NCBI GenBank assembly: GCA_965602635.1
Contig: CBFCZU010000114.1
Span: 1 to 13,846, forward strand
Length of the DNA stretch: 13,846 nucleotides
Direction: 5' to 3'
From: CBFCZU01 sp965602635
Lineage (GTDB): Bacteria; Planctomycetota; Phycisphaerae; SM23-33
Part shown: piece by piece, positions 6,128 through 12,414 of the stretch
How the letters are laid out: each line of letters begins with the position of its first letter
How positions within the stretch are numbered: the stretch's first letter is position 1
Notes under the pieces: model-generated
Told to the model about the DNA's origin: nothing
The model's input: the letters and a program-made list of their open reading frames with translations, nothing else
The model's database searches: none
Made by a program: the position numbers and the translations under genes

Positions 6128-7624
6128 TTATCTCCGTTCCCCTTTCCGTATGTTTCTATCCACTCCGCGTCTGAGACCTGTTGGTTTGATCCAGTGATAC
6201 TTTCCTGCGGCGCTTTCGTCGATCTTCACGGGCGCATCGAATCCCAGAGCGATTACCGAGTCATTTGTGTCAGGAGCTTTGCCGGGAACTCTCACCGTCG
6301 TGATATGCTTGTTTGCATCCCGTTCGACAGTCAACATCGCGCGTTCGGGGTCTGCCAACAGATATGCCTTGGAAGGTTCGCCGACCAATCCATGAAACGT
6401 GATGCCTTCGGGGTGCCATTTCATGACATGCAGGTAGAGCATGTTTCGTTTCTGCGTTATGGAGCCCCACGGGAAGTCAAAGTCGAAGGGACTGGCCGTT
6501 GTCCCGTAAATCGACTCGCCGTTGATCTTCATCCATTCGCCGATAACCTTCAGGCGCTCCACTTCTTCAGGGCAGAAACTGCCTTCGGCCGTCGGGCCGA
6601 CGTTGAGCAGGAAGTTCGCCCCCCGAGATGCACTCAGAACAAAGCGCTCGATGATGTCTTTCACGCTTTTCCAGTTGTCATCGTCCCGGTCATATCCCCA
6701 GTTGTGGCGCATGGTCATGCATGTTTCGGTATCTTCCTGCACACGGCCGCCGGCAATGGTCCGATCCGGAAGCGACTCAAAGTCGGCATACTTCCTCTTT
6801 TCCTTCTCCACGCCCCGGCTGTAGAGGCGGCTGCAAATAATGGACCGGGGTTGGAGGTTTCTGACGATCTCGCCATAGCTGTCGCTCAAGTCCACATTTC
6901 CGCCGCCGGTATCGAACCACACCACGCTTATGTCGCCGTAATTCGTGAACAGTTCATGCAAATGTCCCTTTACCATCTTTGTGTAGTCAGCCGGGGGCCC
7001 TGCTTTGTTTGAACGGCCGCCATGATACCAATCTTGTCTCTGCGAATAGTAAACGCCAAAACGTATTCCCTGCCGCTTGCACTCTTCAGACAGTTCCTTG
7101 ATGATATCCCGCTTGAATGGCGTGGCGTCCATGATGTCGTACTCCGTATGTTCGGTCGCAAACAGACAGAAACCGTCGTGGTGCTTGGATGTAATGACCA
7201 GGTACTTCATGCCCGCGGCCTTGGCCCTAGATACCCATTCGCCGGCGTCGAACCTGACCGGATTGAACTGCTTTGCGAGCTTGGCGTACTCACCCTTGGG
7301 AATCCGGGCTTTCTTCATGATCCATTCCGCGCTGGCCCCGCGCACTTCCTTGCCGTAGTCTCTTCCTTGCCATTCCCCGCCCAGCACGGAGTACAGTCCC
7401 CAGTGAATGAACATGCCGAAACGCGCCTCTCGCCACCACTGCATGCGCTCGTCCTGCGATATCGGCGCCTCGGCCCCCTCCTCCTGCATTACCGTTGGCT
7501 CCGCCACGGCCGTAGTCAACGCGATCAGGCCCAGCGTGCACCCCACAACGCCGCGCACAAGACTTCTCCCATACACGGCCCTTCCTGGGGATCTGTCTTG
7601 TCTGTGTCTACCTGTTTCCAGCAT
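6128..7624 (-). CDS. GH29 alpha-L-fucosidase, secreted
   Basis: A 498-residue retaining alpha-L-fucosidase of family GH29, which releases terminal fucose from glycans. Residues 24-42 are a hydrophobic export signal ending AVA-EP. The (beta/alpha)8 domain follows with hallmark segments RFGMFIHWGLYS (68-79), GGEW (82-85), the fucose-binding HHDGF (148-152) and VVWFDTGG (234-241), where Asp238 is the expected nucleophile. The C-terminal portion (about 390-490) is the family beta-sandwich. The start has an excellent Shine-Dalgarno GAGGTGAG and overlaps the end of the upstream propeller gene by 17 bp, so translation is probably coupled. It is the last gene of the right-hand operon, and its 3' end meets the transposase remnant. 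The family is clear; whether the natural substrate is fucoidan, mucin or plant glycan is not visible. Confidence 0.93.
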   Translation of the reverse strand: MLETGRHRQDRSPGRAVYGRSLVRGVVGCTLGLIALTTAVAEPTVMQEEGAEAPISQDERMQWWREARFGMFIHWGLYSVLGGEWQGRDYGKEVRGASAEWIMKKARIPKGEYAKLAKQFNPVRFDAGEWVSRAKAAGMKYLVITSKHHDGFCLFATEHTEYDIMDATPFKRDIIKELSEECKRQGIRFGVYYSQRQDWYHGGRSNKAGPPADYTKMVKGHLHELFTNYGDISVVWFDTGGGNVDLSDSYGEIVRNLQPRSIICSRLYSRGVEKEKRKYADFESLPDRTIAGGRVQEDTETCMTMRHNWGYDRDDDNWKSVKDIIERFVLSASRGANFLLNVGPTAEGSFCPEEVERLKVIGEWMKINGESIYGTTASPFDFDFPWGSITQKRNMLYLHVMKWHPEGITFHGLVGEPSKAYLLADPERAMLTVERDANKHITTVRVPGKAPDTNDSVIALGFDAPVKIDESAAGKYHWIKPTGLRRGVDRNIRKGERR

Positions 7625-8741
7625 TTCTCACCTCTTCGTCAGTCATGATCCTGAAAACATGGCAATCTGAGTATCCACGCCCCTTCTCACATGCCCCTGA
7701 TGGAGCGTACAGCCATGCCGGACGGCCGTTCTCCATCAGGATCTGAGGGCGGACTATCTTCGCATAGGACTTGATCCGCCTACCCTTGACTCCGTGTGTG
7801 CGCGGATACTGTTCCTGGCTGACGTACTTGTCAAAGCGGTAGTATCCCAAAGCCGGAGGGCCGAACTTGAGGCCGTCTTCGGACCTCCAGAATGCCCCGC
7901 CTCCCTTCAAGACATTGCCATGATTGTCGGTGGTTAGCAGGCAAACCTCGCCGTTCCAGATAAACGCCGTACCATCCTCAATCATCTCCTCGTTTTCGGT
8001 AGCAGGAGAATCGGTATGAATGTAGGGCCCTTCGAGTTTGCCGGCGATGGCCACACCGTACCTCATTCCGCTCTCTTTCCCGGATGCCTTGAAGTAAAGG
8101 TGGTGCTTGCCGCTAGGCATCTTCACGAATGCTGGATTGCAGACGTCCGTGCCGGCCTGATACGTCCAGTGTTCCGGATCAGGGGACGGGGTCAGTACCT
8201 GCTTGGGTTCGGACCACGGGCCGTTGGGCGAATCGGCGATCATCATGCCGATAGTCTGGTTGCCCGGTCTATGACTGCGGCCTTTGTAGCTGTTGGCAAT
8301 GAAGAACAGCACGTACTTGCCGTCCACTTTCTTTATGCACGGATTATGGATCCCGAAATAGTTCCATTGGCCCGGTTTCCCGCGTTCACCCCGGTATACA
8401 ACCTCCACAAACTTGAACGGCCCTTGCGGGGTATCGGACAGGTAATGCACGACGTGGCTGTCGCTCCTCCAAGCGGTCTTGAAGGGATTTCGAAAGCGTG
8501 CGCCGAAAAGATGGTGTTTTCCGTCGTCATCCTTGACGGGACTGCATCCCCACACATGATGCTCGGGTTCCCGGACTGCAATTCCCGCGTATTGGATGCG
8601 ATCACAGAACTCGATAGTGTCCCTGGCCGCAGTCCCCCCCTTCGTTTGACTGTCGTCGGCAGTAGATCCGCCCGATGCGACAGCGATTGACGTAAGACAC
8701 GCCCCAAGCATTGCTAGTGCGATACTGTCAATCTCCACCAT
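7608..8741 (-). CDS. GH43/GH117-like five-bladed beta-propeller protein
   Basis: A 377-residue secreted protein with a weak N-terminal signal (hydrophobic 7-23). The rest shows the blade pattern of five-bladed propeller glycosidases (GH43, GH117 and relatives): WGCSPVKDDDGKHHLFGARF (64-83), HYLSDTPQGPF (99-109), HNPCIKKVDGKYVLFFIA (132-149), IADSPNGPW (168-176), NPAFVKMPSGKHHLYFK (202-218) and MIEDGTAFIW (253-262). The repeated Asp/Glu before each blade start could supply the acidic residues, but I cannot assign a catalytic set or a family. Start 8741 is chosen over an ATG at 8753 because GGAGAG lies at the right distance before 8741 and overlaps the 8753 ATG. It sits between the oxidoreductase (80 bp) and GH29 (17-bp overlap), which implies a role on the same glycan. 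Confidence 0.75.
   Translation of the reverse strand: MVEIDSIALAMLGACLTSIAVASGGSTADDSQTKGGTAARDTIEFCDRIQYAGIAVREPEHHVWGCSPVKDDDGKHHLFGARFRNPFKTAWRSDSHVVHYLSDTPQGPFKFVEVVYRGERGKPGQWNYFGIHNPCIKKVDGKYVLFFIANSYKGRSHRPGNQTIGMMIADSPNGPWSEPKQVLTPSPDPEHWTYQAGTDVCNPAFVKMPSGKHHLYFKASGKESGMRYGVAIAGKLEGPYIHTDSPATENEEMIEDGTAFIWNGEVCLLTTDNHGNVLKGGGAFWRSEDGLKFGPPALGYYRFDKYVSQEQYPRTHGVKGRRIKSYAKIVRPQILMENGRPAWLYAPSGACEKGRGYSDCHVFRIMTDEEVRNAGNR
7627..7634 (-). promoter_or_regulatory. Ribosome binding site of the GH29 fucosidase
   Basis: GAGGTGAG two bases before the ATG at 7624, a seven-base match to the anti-Shine-Dalgarno complement. It lies inside the 3' end of the upstream gene. Confidence 0.6.
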
Positions 8742-8745
8742 CGTT

Positions 8746-8751
8746 CTCTCC
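8746..8751 (-). promoter_or_regulatory. Ribosome binding site deciding the propeller-protein start
   Basis: GGAGAG four bases before the ATG at 8741. An in-frame upstream ATG (8751-8753) overlaps this site and has no site of its own, so 8741 is preferred. Confidence 0.6.
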
Positions 8752-8821
8752 ATTTATCATGCCTGGCGTGACATCTGCGCTCTTGATCCAAGTCACTTGT
8801 CGCGGGTGTTACCATGTCGCT

Positions 8822-10096
8822 CTACAATCCCCACGGCTCACGCATCGCGCAGCTCAAGAGCCGATCGGCTTCCGTGTCGTCGACGAAACGCTCCGCGTTG
8901 GGATCCCATTGGAGCGGACGGTCGAGTTGACATGCGATCCCGCCAAGCAGGGCGGTGCTGGTTGCGCGATGGGCGATCTCCGGTGGCGTGATCGTTTCCC
9001 TTCGCGACTTCACGCAGTCGATGAAGTTCCGCGCGTGGCCGGGGCTGTTGTAGAGGTGGATCTCATCGGGACCGATCTGCTCCCTCACCAACGACTTGGG
9101 CTGAGCATCAATTCCCCCGCGGGTGAAGACCCACCCTCTCTCGCCGATGAACATCACGCCGTGGCGATTCTGCTTCGTGTCGGTCATGATGATCCTGGCA
9201 CCGTTGGCGTACTGGAACTCGATGTCGTAGGTCAGGATCGTGTCGAAGAGCCCCCCTCGCGGATAGTTGCCGCGGCCGACGATGCGAACTGGCCCGGTGC
9301 GGTCTTGACCGATTCCCCACTGAGCGATATCGAGATCGTGGACACCGTAGCCGGCGATCCATCCGGATTTGCTGTAGTCGGAAACGAAGTACCAGCCCTT
9401 GCGGTTGACGACGCGCCCAACGTACGGCACTTCCGGCGCGGGGCCGAGCCAGAGGTCGTAGTCGATGCTCTCCGGCACGGGCTCACCGGGCATGGGCCCG
9501 CAGGCCTTGCCCGGGGGCGAGCCGATCCGCACTTCCCTCAACTTGCCGATCCGCCCGTTGCGTACCAGTTCACAGGCCCGGCGTACTCCGCCCATCGAGT
9601 GGAGTTGCGTACCGTGCTGGAACACAGCCCCATAGCGATCGGCCGCTTCCACCAATGCACGTCCTTCTCTGATCGTGTTGCTCAGTGGCTTCTCACAGTA
9701 GACATCCTTGCCGGCACGCATGGCGGCGATCGCCTGGAGCACGTGCCAGTGGTCCGGCGTGGCGATCGAGACGGTGTCGATGTCGTCACGGGCGACGAGC
9801 TCACGGAAGTCGCTGTAGCGGCTGTCGGCATTCACGCGCAACTTCCTGCCGAACGCCTCGAGCATGGCCTGCCGCACATCGCAGATCGCTACCAGTTGCG
9901 CTTCCTTCAGGGCCGAGAAAGCGGCCATCACGCGTTGCATGCGCCCGCCACACCCGATGCACCCCATTGTGATGCGATCGCTCGGCGCTACCTCCTCTGC
10001 CAGGCCCAACGCTTTGGCAGACACCACCGTTGGAGTCGCCATCGCAGCGGCAGCCGACGCCACCAGGAATGACCGACGGGAATGGACTCGGTCCAC
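8822..10096 (-). CDS. Tat-exported Gfo/Idh/MocA-family oxidoreductase (right copy)
   Basis: A 424-residue NAD(P)-dependent oxidoreductase. The N-terminus carries the twin-arginine motif SRRSFL (6-11) and an Ala-rich hydrophobic run to about 30, so export is expected. The Rossmann loop GCIGCGG is at 45-51, the acidic CDV at 72-74, IATPDHWH at 111-118 and the family EKP at 135-137. DLDIAQWG and a WLGPAPEVPY segment follow in the C-terminal half, as in many PVC secreted paralogues. The start codon is GTG, supported by AAGGAG nine bases upstream. It differs considerably from the left copy outside the shared motifs, so it is not a recent duplicate. It follows the sulfatase relic and precedes the propeller gene by 80 bp. 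A role in oxidising a released sugar is inference. Confidence 0.9.
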   Translation of the reverse strand: MDRVHSRRSFLVASAAAAMATPTVVSAKALGLAEEVAPSDRITMGCIGCGGRMQRVMAAFSALKEAQLVAICDVRQAMLEAFGRKLRVNADSRYSDFRELVARDDIDTVSIATPDHWHVLQAIAAMRAGKDVYCEKPLSNTIREGRALVEAADRYGAVFQHGTQLHSMGGVRRACELVRNGRIGKLREVRIGSPPGKACGPMPGEPVPESIDYDLWLGPAPEVPYVGRVVNRKGWYFVSDYSKSGWIAGYGVHDLDIAQWGIGQDRTGPVRIVGRGNYPRGGLFDTILTYDIEFQYANGARIIMTDTKQNRHGVMFIGERGWVFTRGGIDAQPKSLVREQIGPDEIHLYNSPGHARNFIDCVKSRRETITPPEIAHRATSTALLGGIACQLDRPLQWDPNAERFVDDTEADRLLSCAMREPWGL

Positions 10097-10105
10097 GGCA
10101 GAGCA

Positions 10106-10111
10106 CTCCTT
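10106..10111 (-). promoter_or_regulatory. Ribosome binding site for the GTG start of the oxidoreductase
   Basis: AAGGAG nine bases before the GTG at 10096. An ATG lying slightly further upstream is out of frame, so the GTG is the real start. Confidence 0.6.
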
Positions 10112-10141
10112 GTCATCTGTGGCCAGTGCATCTCACGGTCT

Positions 10142-10252
10142 ACCAGTCCTCATCAGGCTGACCCGCGAAGGCGAGCGTACCGCACAGGCATATGCCCGTG
10201 TGAACTTCATACCCTGCCGGGCGAGCTTCTCCATGTTCGGCGTCCGATTTGT
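10142..10252 (-). pseudogene. Short sulfatase relic with the catalytic Cys replaced by Arg
   Basis: Between two intact operon genes, one frame encodes about 34 codons that match the core of S1 sulfatases: TPNMEKLARQGMKFTRAYA, then RSPSR, then VSL and LMRTG. The normal formylglycine signature C-x-P-S-R reads R-S-P-S-R here (CGC codon, one base from TGC), and an extra codon splits the usual LMTG. A TAG stop lies just before the fragment and TGA just after, with no ribosome binding site, so it is a relic and not a small gene. It is similar to the corresponding part of the sulfatase at 5091-5172 but clearly diverged, so it comes from a second sulfatase gene once present at this operon position. 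Confidence 0.75.
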
Positions 10253-10292
10253 CTACGCCTGGCCACTGTCACTCGTTCGCACACGGTTCCAG

Positions 10293-12413
10293 CTACGGCC
10301 TTGGTGAAGAGCGCTGAGGCCCGTCCCTCAGCGCCACGATGCTGAGATCATCAAATGCCGAGCCACCGCCTCTGTTCTCGGGACTGTCACGAGATGCTGA
10401 GAAGACCACGAGCACGTCCCCGGCACCGTCGTACTCGAAGTCGAGATCCTTGAATCCCTTGCCATCCGCGCTTCGGTAGTCCCTTTCCGCGAGCTTCGTG
10501 ACCCTGGCATTGCCGTTGGCCGTGACCCTTGCCGGAACTCCTCTCAACTTCCTGCTCGTCAGCTCGACGGTGCAACTGTCGTCCTTTGTCGCACCGGGGC
10601 GAACAGCATAGATGCTCACGAAGAAATGGACGTCCTCCGCTGACACGCCAAACAGGTTGAAGCGGGAACGATAGCGTCCCTTCCCGCGGGAGAAGCGGCG
10701 CTCGTCCAGCGCGATGGCACGTGCGCAGACCGTGCCTTTGCTGAACTTGTGCATCTGTCCATGAAGGGATGTATGCAGATCGTGGTACTCCTTGCCCTCA
10801 TTGACGGGGAAGCTCCCGTGGATGATGAACCAAGTGTCGGTGGGAGCCTCCGCATTGAAATGCAGGATGTCGCCAACCGCCTCGTGCCTGATGTCCGGGT
10901 AGTAGTCGAAACGCTCGAGCCAAACTGTCTCGCTGCCGAGAACGTCCAGGCTGTAGGTCGCAGTGTCCGAACCGTCCACGTCCGCGACCTTCACCGTGAA
11001 CGTGACGGTCTTCCCCGCGTCTGCATCACCGGGCGTTCCCGAGACCGAGCCGCCGGCGGACACCTTCAGCCAATCCGGCCCGCTCACCTTGGAGAACGTC
11101 AGCGCGTCGCCATTCGGCTCGTACACCTCGGAAGACCATGCCCTTACGCGGTCAAATCTGACCCTGTCTTTGTACTCCTTCCCGGCGATGGCAGGAGATC
11201 TCTTGAACGCGTCCCCGGAGAACACCGGCGGGCCGGCTTCCTTTGCGACAATGAGCAGCTTGCTCGTATCGACGGCTCCGCTCTTGTCAGTGACCGTTAC
11301 CGTGCAGGCGTTGGTCCCTAGAGCAGGCGCCGTCCCTGAAATCGATCCGTCTCTGCTGACGGTCAGCCACGCCGGCGTCCCCGTGCTGGCGAAAGTCAGC
11401 TTGTCTTTCGAGATGTCGGAGACTTCATTGACCAACGATGCCTTGAAAGCACGCCCGGGAACGGTTGTTATGCGGACCGGATCGTTCTTGAAAGACGGAC
11501 GGTCGAGTATGGCGCTGACGTACCGTTCCGCCATGGTCGTATACCCGGAGCGGTTGAAGTGGACCTGGTTATTGGGCATTCTCATGGTCTTTCCGGTGGG
11601 AACGCCCTTTTCATCCACAAGGCGCCTCACATGTTCACGGCAGACCGCAGCGCCCGTCGAGCGAATGTGAGCCGCATGGTTCACGTGATCGCCGACATCA
11701 GCCAGGGCACGGGTTACGACCCCGAGGGACTCGGACCAGTATTCCTTCTCCGGATCGCTGTTGCTGGCCTGGCGAGAGAGCTGCCCGGTGACGAACGGCA
11801 GATCGGGCGTATCGATGTACCCCCTGATATCCGCAATGATCCCGTGCAGTTTCTTCTGGTAGGTCGTGAAGCGGTACACCCTGGTTGAGTCCGCTTCTCC
11901 CTGGTGCCAGATGATTCCTTTGAACGTCCCCTGCTTCTTCAAGGCGCGCAGGGCCTGGCCTGAGGGATGGTATCGGCCGCCCTTGGTGAAGTGGTCGATC
12001 GCCTTTCCCCCAAAGGCGCTGATGATCAAACCCACTTTCACCTCGGGATCCCCTATCTCCTTCAGGTACTTCTGCGCAAACGGCAGGGGAATGGAGAAGC
12101 TCCTCTTCACGTGCTTGGTCAGGGGGTGAGCTGCCGGTTTCCAGTCCCGGCCCCGGCGCAACAGAACGCGCGGAACTGGATCGGTGACGGGGGCGTAGTT
12201 CCCTTCGTCATCGTAGAGATGGCTCTCTTTGAACCCTCCGGCCATATTAGACTGCCCCATGAAGATAAAGAGGTGGAACTTCGCTGGGTCCTTCGGGACA
12301 TCCCATTCTCCCTCCGCCCGGGCACCACGAGCCCAGAGTCCCAAAGCGGCCAGGATGAGCACGGCGACATGACGGAGGCTCGCAGTCAGATTCCTGACTC
12401 CTGGTTGTCTCAT
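10293..12413 (-). CDS. Multidomain SASA carbohydrate esterase with two Ig-like (He_PIG-type) domains
   Basis: A 706-residue secreted esterase. The signal peptide is at 1-33 (hydrophobic 15-27, ending ARA). The SASA/SGNH domain spans about 45-305, with GQSNM at 53-57 (nucleophile Ser55), FGGKA at 134-138, the canonical WHQGEAD at 169-175 and VHFNRSGY at 284-291, where His285 is the likely catalytic base. Two cadherin/He_PIG-like domains follow at about 312-395 and 396-490, each carrying the DGSISGTA / GGSVSGTPG-type signature. Residues 495-706 form a beta-rich module that I do not recognise. All catalytic blocks are present, unlike the left copy's WKQGGKD. AGGAGG lies six bases upstream, inside the last codons of the GH95 gene, so the two are translationally coupled. 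It probably deacetylates the fucosylated target glycan (inference). Confidence 0.9.
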   Translation of the reverse strand: MRQPGVRNLTASLRHVAVLILAALGLWARGARAEGEWDVPKDPAKFHLFIFMGQSNMAGGFKESHLYDDEGNYAPVTDPVPRVLLRRGRDWKPAAHPLTKHVKRSFSIPLPFAQKYLKEIGDPEVKVGLIISAFGGKAIDHFTKGGRYHPSGQALRALKKQGTFKGIIWHQGEADSTRVYRFTTYQKKLHGIIADIRGYIDTPDLPFVTGQLSRQASNSDPEKEYWSESLGVVTRALADVGDHVNHAAHIRSTGAAVCREHVRRLVDEKGVPTGKTMRMPNNQVHFNRSGYTTMAERYVSAILDRPSFKNDPVRITTVPGRAFKASLVNEVSDISKDKLTFASTGTPAWLTVSRDGSISGTAPALGTNACTVTVTDKSGAVDTSKLLIVAKEAGPPVFSGDAFKRSPAIAGKEYKDRVRFDRVRAWSSEVYEPNGDALTFSKVSGPDWLKVSAGGSVSGTPGDADAGKTVTFTVKVADVDGSDTATYSLDVLGSETVWLERFDYYPDIRHEAVGDILHFNAEAPTDTWFIIHGSFPVNEGKEYHDLHTSLHGQMHKFSKGTVCARAIALDERRFSRGKGRYRSRFNLFGVSAEDVHFFVSIYAVRPGATKDDSCTVELTSRKLRGVPARVTANGNARVTKLAERDYRSADGKGFKDLDFEYDGAGDVLVVFSASRDSPENRGGGSAFDDLSIVALRDGPQRSSPRP

Positions 12414-12414
12414 C

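Noticed and set aside
5818..6174. Genuine DnaA gene fragment
   Set aside because: The HTH resembles DnaA domain IV but lacks the DHSTV signature and carries the GPAAVS variant typical of transposase tails. There is no other replication gene nearby.
8711..10072. A 453-codon plus-strand frame antisense to the right oxidoreductase
   Set aside because: It mirrors the minus-strand gene, which has a Tat signal, Rossmann loop and EKP motif. The plus-strand product shows no family.
10142..10252. A small functional gene in the 196-bp gap
   Set aside because: It is bounded closely by in-frame stops, has no ribosome binding site, and matches only the interior of a sulfatase with a broken catalytic signature.
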